From positions 30,477 to 94,476 of the forward strand of contig NZ_FOLD01000023.1 in assembly GCF_900112225.1 (NCBI RefSeq): a stretch of DNA of 64,000 bases, in the 5' to 3' direction. This DNA comes from Massilia yuzhufengensis (GTDB taxonomy: Bacteria; Pseudomonadota; Gammaproteobacteria; Burkholderiales; Burkholderiaceae_D). A program made the translations under genes and the position numbers. The stretch's first letter is position 1. The number at the start of each line of letters is the position of its first letter. The notes under the pieces were generated by a model. The model worked only from the letters and a program-made list of their open reading frames with translations, did no database searches and was not told the origin of the DNA. Positions 8,581-18,745 of this stretch are shown in pieces.

Positions 8581-9386
8581 GCGTGTTGAAAATCGCCGTC
8601 GCCGGCGCCAGCGGCCGCATGGGCCGCATGCTGGTCGAGGCGATTGCAGCCGCGCCCGACGCCGAACTGGCGGGCGCGCTGGACGTGGCGGGTTCGCCCC
8701 ACATCGGCCTCGATGCCGGCGCCTTCGCCGGCCAGCTCACCGGCGTGATCATCGCCTCCGACCTGGCGGCCGCACTGGCGAACGCCGACGTGCTGATCGA
8801 CTTCACCCGTCCGGAAGGCACGCTGCAGCACGTGGAATACTGCGCCGCCAACGGCGTGCAGCTGGTGATCGGCACCACCGGTTTCGATGACGCCGGCAAG
8901 GACGCCATCCGCGCCGCCGGCGAAAAAACCGGCATCGTATTCGCACCCAACATGAGCGTGGGCGTGAACGTCACGCTCAAGCTGCTGGAAATGGCCGCGA
9001 AAAGCTTCAGCGAAGGCTACGACATCGAGATCGTCGAAGCGCACCACCGCCATAAGGTGGACGCGCCGAGCGGCACCGCGCTGAAGATGGGCGAAGTGAT
9101 CGCCGATGCCATCGGGCGCGACCTGAAGGATTGCGCCGTCTATGGCCGCGAAGGCGTCACCGGCGAGCGCGACCCGTCGACCATCGGTTTTGCCACCGTG
9201 CGCGGAGGCGACGTGGTGGGCGACCACACGGTGATGTTCCTGGGGACCGGCGAGCGCATCGAGATCAGCCACAAATCCAGCAGCCGCGTCACCTACGCCC
9301 ACGGCGCCCTGCGCGCCGCGCGCTTCCTGGCCGGCAAACCGCATGGCCTGTTCGGCATGGACGACGTGCTCGGGCTGAAGGGCTGA
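8577..9386 (+). CDS. dapB: 4-hydroxy-tetrahydrodipicolinate reductase DapB
   Basis: DapB reduces 4-hydroxy-tetrahydrodipicolinate with NAD(P)H in the diaminopimelate/lysine pathway. The 269-residue protein starts with the Rossmann motif [12 protein letters not shown] (about 7-18). It has [14 protein letters not shown] and GTTGF around the nucleotide site, and the catalytic [20 protein letters not shown] segment with the HH and Lys residues. The C-terminus has [20 protein letters not shown]. It overlaps bamE by 4 nt and is followed 2 nt later by a barstar-type gene, so the three are probably cotranscribed. Confidence 0.96.
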   Translation: MSVLKIAVAGASGRMGRMLVEAIAAAPDAELAGALDVAGSPHIGLDAGAFAGQLTGVIIASDLAAALANADVLIDFTRPEGTLQHVEYCAANGVQLVIGTTGFDDAGKDAIRAAGEKTGIVFAPNMSVGVNVTLKLLEMAAKSFSEGYDIEIVEAHHRHKVDAPSGTALKMGEVIADAIGRDLKDCAVYGREGVTGERDPSTIGFATVRGGDVVGDHTVMFLGTGERIEISHKSSSRVTYAHGALRAARFLAGKPHGLFGMDDVLGLKG

Positions 9387-9388
9387 CC

Positions 9389-9715
9389 ATGGCAACCGTC
9401 GAACTCAATGGTGCCGCGATCGTCGACGAAGCGTCGTTTCACGCCGAATCCCGCCGCGCTTTCGGTTTCCCCGCGTCGTACGCGGACTCGATCGACGCCT
9501 GGGTAGACTGCCTGAGCTACCTGCGCGACGACGAAAACATGACCAAGTTCACGCTCAAGCCCAATGAGGTGCTGGAGATCGTCATTGCCGACGCGGACAA
9601 GATGAAGGCGGCAGCGCCGGATTTGTTCGAGGAGATCGCGTTTTGTGTTGGCGGGATCAATGAGCGGTATGAGGATTATGGGGATGAGCCGGCGCTGGAG
9701 CTGGTGCTGCGTTAA
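9389..9715 (+). CDS. Barstar-family protein without a partner ribonuclease in view
   Basis: A 108-residue acidic protein matching the barstar (barnase inhibitor) fold pattern: ELNGAAIVDEASFHAESRRAF, then the family core GFPASYADSIDAWVDCLSYL (about 27-46), an ELVL-type C-terminus and many acidic residues. In barstar the acidic second helix plugs the active site of a secreted RNase. No barnase-like gene is present in this window and the gene sits 2 nt after dapB, so it may act on a ribonuclease encoded elsewhere or have a different role. ATG 9389 is the only sensible start. Confidence 0.8.
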   Translation: MATVELNGAAIVDEASFHAESRRAFGFPASYADSIDAWVDCLSYLRDDENMTKFTLKPNEVLEIVIADADKMKAAAPDLFEEIAFCVGGINERYEDYGDEPALELVLR

Positions 9716-9735
9716 ACCTGGCCCGTACACGTAAG

Positions 9736-9766
9736 ACCGTCGTCCCGGCCTTCGCCGGGACGACGT
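9736..9766. repeat. Single REP-like palindrome (family A)
   Basis: CGTCGTCCCGGC and GCCGGGACGACG form a perfect 12-bp stem around CTTC, 20 nt after the barstar-type gene. It is the only unpaired family A copy with an intact core in the window and may act as an mRNA 3' end. Confidence 0.75.
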
Positions 9767-9854
9767 TTATGGGGAGCGGAGCGAAGGTGGCTCCAGCGAA
9801 CCTCAGGCGCTGTAATCCCAAAGCCGCCCTTCATCCCCCGGCACTATCCCCACC

Positions 9855-12566
<2,712 letters not shown>

Positions 12567-12568
12567 CC

Positions 12569-13075
12569 ATGAAAACCATCGTGGTACGCATGCTGTTGGT
12601 GCTGGTGGCCGCTGCAACCCTCGCCGGTTGCGGCTTCCAGCTGCGCGGCTCGAACGGCCAGTACAACATGCCCTTCAAGAGCATCTACCTGGCCTTCGGC
12701 GAGACCTCGCCGCTGGGCACGGAGCTCAAGCGCAACCTGCGCGCGGGCGACTCGGTGCGCATCGAGAACGACGCCTCGAAGGCCGAGGCGCTGTTCGATG
12801 TGCTGGGCGAATCGCGCGGCAAGGCGATCCTGTCGCTCAACAGCCTGGGCCGGGTGCGAGAATACGCGCTGAGCTACACGCTGGTGTTCCGCGTGCGCGA
12901 CGCCAATAACAAGGTGCTGCTGGCGCCGACCGAGATCACCCTGCGCCGCAACATCGCCTTCGACGAATCGCAGGTGCTGGCCAAGGAATCGGAAGAAGCG
13001 CTGCTGTACCGCGACATGCAGACCGACCTGGTGCAGCAGATCCTGCGCCGCCTGGCCGCGATCAAACCGGTGTGA
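12569..13075 (+). CDS. lptE: LPS-assembly lipoprotein LptE
   Basis: LptE plugs the LptD barrel and helps deliver lipopolysaccharide to the outer leaflet. The 168-residue product has a lipoprotein signal peptide with lipobox LAGC (Cys at about 21), then GFQLRGSNGQYNMPFKSIYLAF, the usual family opening. The rest has the alternating strand/helix pattern of LptE, ending LLYRDMQTDLVQQILRRLAAI. Its place between leuS and holA is conserved across proteobacteria and supports the call despite low sequence conservation in this family. Confidence 0.92.
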   Translation: MKTIVVRMLLVLVAAATLAGCGFQLRGSNGQYNMPFKSIYLAFGETSPLGTELKRNLRAGDSVRIENDASKAEALFDVLGESRGKAILSLNSLGRVREYALSYTLVFRVRDANNKVLLAPTEITLRRNIAFDESQVLAKESEEALLYRDMQTDLVQQILRRLAAIKPV

Positions 13076-13084
13076 AGGCAAGCC

Positions 13085-14098
13085 ATGCAGCTGCGGCCTG
13101 AGGCCCTCGAGGGCCACCTGGCCAAGGGCCTGGCGCCCTTGTACGTGATCACCAGCGACGAACACCTGCTGGCGCTGGAAGCGGCCGACCGCATCCGCCG
13201 CAGCGCGCGCGCCCAGGGCTATACCGAGCGCGATGTCCTGAGCGTGGAGCGCAGCTTCAAGTGGGGCGAACTGCTGGCGGCGAACCAGGCCATGTCGCTG
13301 TTCGGCGACAAGAAGCTGATCGAGCTGCGCATCCCGGGCGGCAAGCCGGGCAAGGACGGCGGCGCCGCCCTGCAGGCCTACGCGAAATCCCTCAGTCCCG
13401 ACAACCTCACCCTCATCACCCTGCCCAAGCTGGACTGGCAGACCGCCAAGGCGGCCTGGGTCACGGCGCTGCAGCAGGCCGCGGTATACATCGAGATCCC
13501 GACCATCGAGCGTCCGGCGCTGCCGGGCTGGATCGGCGCCCGCCTGGCAGCGCAGGGGCAAGGCGCCGAGCGCCAGGCGCTGGACTTCATCGCCGACCGC
13601 GTCGAGGGCAATCTGCTGGCGGCGCACCAGGAAATCCAGAAGCTCGGCCTGCTGTACGAGCCGGGCAAGCTGAGCTCCGAACAGGTGATGGATGCGGTGC
13701 TGAACGTGGCGCGCTACGACGTCTTCAAGCTGTCCGAGGCGATGCTGGTGGGCGACCCGGCGCGCCTGGCGCGCATGCTCGACGGCTTGAAAGGCGAGGG
13801 CGAGGCGCTGCCGCTGGTCTTGTGGGCCGTCAGTGAAGAAATCCGCACGCTGCTAAAATTGAAATCCGCGATGGTGCAGGGCCGCCCGCTCGGCGCGTTG
13901 CTGAAGGAATACCGCATCTGGGGCCCGCGCGAACGCATGATGGAACCGGCGCTGCGGCGCGTGTCGCTGGCCACGCTGGAGGCCGCGCTGCAAGAGGCGG
14001 CGCAGGTGGACCGCATGGTCAAGGGCCTGCGCGCGAAAGCCTTCGCGGGCGATGCGTGGGACGCGATGCTGCAACTGGCGCTGCGGGTGGCCAGGTAA
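13085..14098 (+). CDS. holA: DNA polymerase III delta subunit HolA
   Basis: HolA is the clamp-loader wrench that opens the beta sliding clamp. The 337-residue protein has the family N-terminus ([36 protein letters not shown]) and the clamp-contacting region [27 protein letters not shown]. The C-terminal collar domain includes [41 protein letters not shown] and ends [13 protein letters not shown]. It lacks an active Walker motif, as expected for delta. It follows lptE after 9 nt; proA begins 26 nt later. Confidence 0.94.
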   Translation: MQLRPEALEGHLAKGLAPLYVITSDEHLLALEAADRIRRSARAQGYTERDVLSVERSFKWGELLAANQAMSLFGDKKLIELRIPGGKPGKDGGAALQAYAKSLSPDNLTLITLPKLDWQTAKAAWVTALQQAAVYIEIPTIERPALPGWIGARLAAQGQGAERQALDFIADRVEGNLLAAHQEIQKLGLLYEPGKLSSEQVMDAVLNVARYDVFKLSEAMLVGDPARLARMLDGLKGEGEALPLVLWAVSEEIRTLLKLKSAMVQGRPLGALLKEYRIWGPRERMMEPALRRVSLATLEAALQEAAQVDRMVKGLRAKAFAGDAWDAMLQLALRVAR

Positions 14099-14124
14099 CG
14101 ACAACCGCATTACGGGAAACGACG

Positions 14125-15390
14125 ATGGACATCACCGAACAGATGCACTCTATGGGCCGCAAGGCCCGCGCCGCCTCGCGTGCGATGGCGCGCGCCGACG
14201 GCGCCACCCGCAACCGCGCGCTGCTCCTGATCGCCGAGGCCATCGAGCGCGAGGCCGATGCGCTGCGCGCCGCCAACGGGCAGGACATGGACGCCGCCCG
14301 CGCCGCCGGCTTGGAGCCGGCGCTGCTCGACCGCCTGGCCCTGTCCGACAGCGCCATTGCCACCATGGTCGAGGGCCTGCGCCAGATCGTCACGCTGCCC
14401 GACCCGGTGGGCGAGATCACCAGCATGAAGTCGCGCCCGAGCGGCATCCAGGTAGGCCAGATGCGCGTGCCGCTGGGCGTCATCGGCATCATCTACGAAG
14501 CGCGCCCCAACGTCACGGTGGACGCGGCCGGCCTGTGCATCAAGAGCGGCAACGCGGCGATTTTGCGCGGCGGCTCGGAAGCGATCCACTGCAACCGCGC
14601 GTTGGCCAAGCTGGTGGGCGAAGGCTTGACGGGCGCCGGCCTGCCGCTGGACGCGGTGCAGGTGGTCGACACCACCGACCGCGCCGCCGTGGGCGCCATG
14701 ATCACGATGCCGCAGTACGTGGACGTGATCGTCCCGCGCGGCGGCAAAGGACTGATCGCGCGCCTGATGGAAGAATCCACGGTCCCGATGATCAAGCACC
14801 TGGACGGCATCTGCCACGTCTACATCGACGACAAGGCCGACATCGCCAAGGCGCTGCCGGTGGCGTTCAACGCCAAGTGCCACCGCTACGGCACCTGCAA
14901 CACCATGGAAACGCTGCTGGTGGCGCGTTCGGTGGCGGCCACGGTGCTGCCGCAGCTGGCTGAGCTCTACCAGACCAAAGAGGTGGAACTGCGCGCCGAC
15001 GCCGAAGCGCATGCGATCCTGGCCGGCTACCCTTACCTGGCGCATGCGACCGAGCAGGACTGGAGTACCGAATACCTGGCGCCGATCCTGTCGATCCGCG
15101 TGGTGGCCGGGCTCGATGGCGCGATCGACCATATCAACACCTGGTCGTCCAAGCATACCGAAGCCATCATCACCGAAGACTACAGCGCCGCGCTGCGCTT
15201 CCTGCGCGAAGTGGATTCGGCCTCGGTGATGGTGAACGCGTCAACGCGCTTCGCCGATGGCTTCGAATACGGACTGGGTGCCGAGATCGGCATCTCGAAT
15301 GACAAGCTGCATGCGCGCGGGCCGGTGGGGCTGGAAGGGCTTACCTCGCTCAAGTATGTCGTGTTCGGGCACGGCGAAGTGCGCAGCTAA
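14125..15390 (+). CDS. proA: Gamma-glutamyl phosphate reductase ProA
   Basis: ProA reduces gamma-glutamyl phosphate to the semialdehyde with NADPH in proline synthesis. The 421-residue protein has the [20 protein letters not shown] nucleotide-binding stretch (about 116-135), [25 protein letters not shown] and the catalytic-cysteine segment [18 protein letters not shown] (about 249-266). The C-terminus has [23 protein letters not shown] 14125 gives the usual start MDITEQMH. It lies at the end of the leuS-lptE-holA run; a small membrane-protein gene follows 12 nt downstream. Confidence 0.96.
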   Translation: MDITEQMHSMGRKARAASRAMARADGATRNRALLLIAEAIEREADALRAANGQDMDAARAAGLEPALLDRLALSDSAIATMVEGLRQIVTLPDPVGEITSMKSRPSGIQVGQMRVPLGVIGIIYEARPNVTVDAAGLCIKSGNAAILRGGSEAIHCNRALAKLVGEGLTGAGLPLDAVQVVDTTDRAAVGAMITMPQYVDVIVPRGGKGLIARLMEESTVPMIKHLDGICHVYIDDKADIAKALPVAFNAKCHRYGTCNTMETLLVARSVAATVLPQLAELYQTKEVELRADAEAHAILAGYPYLAHATEQDWSTEYLAPILSIRVVAGLDGAIDHINTWSSKHTEAIITEDYSAALRFLREVDSASVMVNASTRFADGFEYGLGAEIGISNDKLHARGPVGLEGLTSLKYVVFGHGEVRS

Positions 15391-15402
15391 CCAGGACCTT
15401 TC

Positions 15403-15813
15403 ATGCTCTGGATTAAAGCCTTCCACATCCTGTTCGTCGTCTCGTGGTTCTCGGGACTGTTCTACCTGCCGCGCATTTTCGTGAACCTGGCCCAGGAAAC
15501 CCAGCCGGCCGCGCTCGAGCGCCTGCTGGGCATGGCGCGGCGCTTGTACCGCTTCACCACCATGCTGTCGGTGCCGGCGGTCTTGCTGGGACTCTGGCTA
15601 TGGCTGGGCTACGGCTTCAGCGGCGGCTGGCTGCACGCGAAAGTGGCGCTGGTCGTTGTGACGATCGGCTACCATCACGCGTGCGGGTCGCTGCTGCGCA
15701 AATTCGAGGCTGGGCAGAACAAGCGCAGTCACAAGTGGTTCAGGTATTTCAATGAAGTGCCGGTGTTGTTGTTGCTGGCGATTGTGATTTTGGTGGTGGT
15801 GAAGCCGTTTTAA
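15403..15813 (+). CDS. HemJ/CopD-family membrane protein (putative protoporphyrinogen oxidase)
   Basis: A 136-residue integral membrane protein with about four hydrophobic helices (residues about 3-22, 48-66, 77-92, 117-134). It opens with LWIKAFHILFVVSWFSGLFYLPRIFV, the hallmark of the HemJ/UPF0093 group, in which the N-terminal His is a heme ligand or catalytic residue. It has a conserved Lys in GWLHAKVALV. HemJ oxidises protoporphyrinogen IX in the inner membrane; other related proteins are simply annotated CopD-family. It is 12 nt after proA and probably cotranscribed. hemH is present at 57 kb, so the pathway's last step is available, but oxidase function here is inferred. Confidence 0.75.
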   Translation: MLWIKAFHILFVVSWFSGLFYLPRIFVNLAQETQPAALERLLGMARRLYRFTTMLSVPAVLLGLWLWLGYGFSGGWLHAKVALVVVTIGYHHACGSLLRKFEAGQNKRSHKWFRYFNEVPVLLLLAIVILVVVKPF

Positions 15814-15834
15814 TCAGCACCCCATAGCGTGATC

Positions 15835-15932
15835 CGTCATCCCGGCGCAGGCCGGGATCCACGTTCGTTGAGTCGCCACGAACGTCAAATTGGGTTGCGG
15901 CGGGGGCGCCTAGCCCTTCGCCGGAACGACGG
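15835..15932. repeat. Inverted doublet of REP-like palindromes (family A), one copy decayed
   Basis: A forward copy (CGTCATCCCGGCGCAGGCCG, from 15835) faces a degenerate reverse copy (AAATTGGGTTGCGGC, then CCCTTCGCCGGAACGACGG, 15887-15932). The reverse copy has extra bases in its core. The doublet fills most of the gap between the HemJ-like gene and the methyltransferase gene. Confidence 0.7.
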
Positions 15933-16001
15933 TCTTGAGGGCGTCGGCACGGGTCGGCGCCAACTGTTTTCTATTTTCTCAACGGACAAAGGGTACCCCT
16001 C

Positions 16002-17207
16002 ATGGCCTCATATTTTTGCCCATGCCCGCGTGGCATGGAAGCGGCGCTTGCCGAAGAACTGGGTGAAATCGCCCTGAACAGCACCACGATGAAGGTGCAC
16101 AACCAGGTGCCGGGCGGGGTGCACTGCTCCGGTTCCATGCAGGACGCCTATCGCGTCAACCTGCACTCGCGCATCGCCTCGCGCGTCCTGATGCGCATGG
16201 GCCAGCGCAGCTATACCACCGAAAACGACATCTACGACCTGGTGCTCGAGCAGCCGTGGGAAGACTGGTTCGGCGTCGACCACACCATCCGCGTCGACGT
16301 GACGGCGGTGAAATCCCCGCTGCGCAGCCTCGAATTCACCACGCTGAAAATCAAGGACGCCATCTGCGACCGCTTCCGCGACCAGTTCAACAAGCGCCCG
16401 TCGGTCAATACCCGCGAGCCGGACATGCGCATCGTCGGCTTCCTGGATGCGCGCAACTTCATCATCTACCTCGATACCTCGGGCGAAGCGCTGTTCAAGC
16501 GCGGCTGGCGCGAAGAAACGGGCGACGCGCCGCTGCGCGAGAACCTGGCCGCGGGCATGTTGCGCGTGGCGGGCTGGAAGCCGGGCGTGCCGCTGTTCGA
16601 CCCGATGTGCGGTTCGGGCACCATCCTGGTCGAAGCGGCCCAGATGCTGCAGGGGATTCCACCGGGTGCGCGGCGCCGCTTCGCGTTCGAACAATTCGCC
16701 GATTTCGACCGCGAAGCCTGGGCCGCACTGAAAGCCGAGATCAAGCCCAACCCGCTGCCAAGCGAACCGACCATCTTCGGCTCGGACATCTCGGGCGACA
16801 TGGTGGCCATGACCCGCCATAACCTCAAGATCGCCGGCATCATGTTCGACGTGCCGCTCAAGCAGATCGAGGCGCAGCACGTCTCGCCGCCGGTGGAAGG
16901 CCCGGGCATCCTGCTCACCAACCCGCCCTACGGCGAGCGGATCGGCGTGCGCGGCGACTCCACCGTGCCGGCCGACGAGATGGCGGTGTCGTTCTACTCG
17001 GCGCTGGGCACCACGCTCAAGCAGCGCTTCGCCGGCTGGACCGTGTTCCTGTTCACGGCCGACCTGAGCCTGCCGAAGCTGCTGCGCCTGAAGGAATCGC
17101 GCAAGACCCCGTTCTTCAATGGCGCGCTCGAATGCCGCCTGTTCCGCTTCGACATGGTGGCGGGCTTCAACCGCCGCGAGGAAGCCAAGCCCAAACAGGA
17201 ACAATAA
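16002..17207 (+). CDS. THUMP-domain class I SAM-dependent RNA methyltransferase (RlmL-like)
   Basis: A 401-residue predicted 23S rRNA guanine-N2 methyltransferase. It starts MASYFCPCPRGMEAALAEEL, typical of the RlmL N-terminal family. A THUMP domain follows (about 45-160, VHNQVPGGVHCSGSMQDAYRVNLHSRIASRVL onward), then a UPF0020 methyltransferase domain with DPMCGSGTILVEAAQ (SAM binding, about 200-214) and the catalytic TNPPYGERI (about 306-314). It corresponds to the m2G2445-forming half of the E. coli RlmL/K fusion; the RlmK half is absent. That single-half arrangement is common in betaproteobacteria. The exact rRNA target is inferred from the family. Confidence 0.88.
   Translation: MASYFCPCPRGMEAALAEELGEIALNSTTMKVHNQVPGGVHCSGSMQDAYRVNLHSRIASRVLMRMGQRSYTTENDIYDLVLEQPWEDWFGVDHTIRVDVTAVKSPLRSLEFTTLKIKDAICDRFRDQFNKRPSVNTREPDMRIVGFLDARNFIIYLDTSGEALFKRGWREETGDAPLRENLAAGMLRVAGWKPGVPLFDPMCGSGTILVEAAQMLQGIPPGARRRFAFEQFADFDREAWAALKAEIKPNPLPSEPTIFGSDISGDMVAMTRHNLKIAGIMFDVPLKQIEAQHVSPPVEGPGILLTNPPYGERIGVRGDSTVPADEMAVSFYSALGTTLKQRFAGWTVFLFTADLSLPKLLRLKESRKTPFFNGALECRLFRFDMVAGFNRREEAKPKQEQ
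17167..17207 (+). other. Lys/Glu-rich tail of the methyltransferase abutting the MFS start
   Basis: The last codons of the methyltransferase encode a charged tail (EEAKPKQEQ). Its stop lies 7 nt before the MFS ATG, too little room for an independent promoter, which supports cotranscription. Confidence 0.5.
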
Positions 17208-17214
17208 GCCCTCC

Positions 17215-18504
17215 ATGCTGCCGCCGACCGAACCCAACGACTTGCCGAAGGATCCGGTCATCCCGGTCCCGCTTCCGCCACCGCATAAAATCGCGATGCT
17301 CACCGCCGGCGGCCTGGCCACGCTGCTGGCCGCGCTGTCGATGCTCGGCCCGTTCTCGATCGATGCCTACCTGCCGGCCTTCCCGCAGATCCGCGCCGAC
17401 CTTGGCGCTTCCGCACTGGAAGTCCAGCAGACCCTGACGGCCTACATGCTGGCCTTCGCCGGCATGGTGCTGTGGCATGGCGCGCTGTCGGATGCCTTCG
17501 GGCGGCGCAACGTGATCCTGGTGGCGCTGGTGGTGTTCGCAATCGGCACCTTCGGCTGCGCGTCCGCGCATTCGGTGCATTCGCTGTGGGTGTTCCGCAT
17601 CATGCAGGGGGTGTCGGCGGGGGCGGGCGTGGTGGTGGGGCGCGCGATCATCCGCGACCTGTATTCCGATGCGGCGGCGGCGCGCCTGCTGTCGATGGTC
17701 ACCATGATCTTCTCGATCGCGCCGGCCATCGCGCCGGTGCTGGGCGGCTGGATCGTCACCTTCTTCGACTGGCGCGCGATCTTCCTGGCGCTGTGCGTGT
17801 ATACGGTGGCGCTGGGCTGGTTCTCCTGGAAGCACCTGCCCGAGACGGTGCCGAAGGAAAAACGCCAGCCCTTCAACCCGGCCTTCCTGGCCGAGAGCTA
17901 CGGCGCCATCTTCGGCTCCTTCCTGTTCCATATGAAGGCGGGCGTGGTGGCGATGAACTTCGCCGGCCTGTTCCTGTACATCGCGGCGGCGCCCGTGATG
18001 CTGCCCGAGCACCTGGGCCTGGGGCCGTCGCAGTTCGCCTGGCTGTTCGTGCCGACCGTGAGCGGGATCTTCCTGGGCGCGCTGGCGGCCAACCGCATGG
18101 CGGGCAAGATGACCTTCGCGCGCCAGATCCGGGTCGGCTTCTTCTTCATGCTCGGCGCGATCACCTTTAACGTGGCCTACCACGCCTTCCTGCCGCCGGC
18201 GCTGCCCTGGAGCGTGGTGCACATGTTCTTCTTCACCTTCGGCAGCTCGATCATCGCGCCCGGCGCCACCTTGCTCGCGCTCGACCTGTTCCCGCACATC
18301 CGCGGCACCGTGGCCTCGTGCCAGTCCTTTGTCACCACCCTGATGGGCGCGATCGTGGCCGGCCTGATCGCCCCGATGCTGTCGCACTCGGTGCTGGCGC
18401 TGGCGCTGGGCCAGGCCGGCTTCGCGCTGATGGCGCTGGCGTTCTGGGCCACCGCGCGGCGCTACCGGCGCCAGAAGGCCCGCAGCGGGCAACCCATTCC
18501 GTAG
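17215..18504 (+). CDS. Bcr/CflA-family MFS drug exporter
   Basis: A 429-residue inner-membrane proton antiporter of the major facilitator superfamily with 12 predicted helices. After a Pro-rich cytoplasmic N-terminus come the Bcr/CflA signature GPFSIDAYLPAFPQIRADL (about 40-58) and motif A, DAFGRRNVILVALVVF. Motif C-type residues follow in APAIAPVLGGWI. The family exports chloramphenicol, bicyclomycin or sulfonamides; the substrate here is unknown. It follows the methyltransferase by 7 nt and ends at a strong terminator, so it closes that transcription unit. Confidence 0.88.
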   Translation: MLPPTEPNDLPKDPVIPVPLPPPHKIAMLTAGGLATLLAALSMLGPFSIDAYLPAFPQIRADLGASALEVQQTLTAYMLAFAGMVLWHGALSDAFGRRNVILVALVVFAIGTFGCASAHSVHSLWVFRIMQGVSAGAGVVVGRAIIRDLYSDAAAARLLSMVTMIFSIAPAIAPVLGGWIVTFFDWRAIFLALCVYTVALGWFSWKHLPETVPKEKRQPFNPAFLAESYGAIFGSFLFHMKAGVVAMNFAGLFLYIAAAPVMLPEHLGLGPSQFAWLFVPTVSGIFLGALAANRMAGKMTFARQIRVGFFFMLGAITFNVAYHAFLPPALPWSVVHMFFFTFGSSIIAPGATLLALDLFPHIRGTVASCQSFVTTLMGAIVAGLIAPMLSHSVLALALGQAGFALMALAFWATARRYRRQKARSGQPIP

Positions 18505-18516
18505 TACAGTTACAAG

Positions 18517-18538
18517 AGCCCGGGAAACCGGGCTTTTT
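18517..18538 (+). terminator. Rho-independent terminator after the MFS exporter
   Basis: AGCCCGG (18517-18523), loop GAAA, and its complement CCGGGCT (18528-18534) are followed by a run of T to 18538. It ends the rRNA methyltransferase-MFS unit. Confidence 0.9.
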
Positions 18539-18552
18539 ACTGCTGAAATATA

Positions 18553-18580
18553 ATTTCATATAAGCATGCATATGTGAAAT
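18553..18580. promoter_or_regulatory. AT-rich near-palindrome upstream of the HDOD-kinase operon
   Basis: The 28-bp segment begins ATTTCATATA, is centred on GCATGC and ends ATATGTGAAAT. Its outer ATTTCA and TGAAAT arms are perfectly inverted. It stands out in a GC-rich genome and lies about 105 nt upstream of the predicted -35, where an activator or repressor could bind. No regulator is assigned. Confidence 0.35.
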
Positions 18581-18662
18581 AATCTTTCATTGCCATCGGA
18601 AGTCGGCGCGCGGGGTCTCGCCCTTTTGAGCGACGTCTCGACAACACTTTTTACAGAAAGTA

Positions 18663-18691
18663 TTGTTCCCGATCAGAAATGTCTATATGCT
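18663..18691 (+). promoter_or_regulatory. Candidate promoter of the HDOD-kinase operon
   Basis: TTGTTC (18663-18668), a 17-nt spacer and TATGCT (18686-18691) lie 55 nt before the chosen start, in an AT-rich stretch. Confidence 0.4.
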
Positions 18692-18745
18692 AAGATAAGT
18701 TTTTCGTGCCCAGAACAAACTTGGAAACATAGTTCTGTTTGGTAG

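Noticed and set aside
9389..9715. A complete toxin-antitoxin locus around the barstar-type gene.
   Set aside because: Both neighbours are housekeeping genes or repeats; no toxin gene is present.
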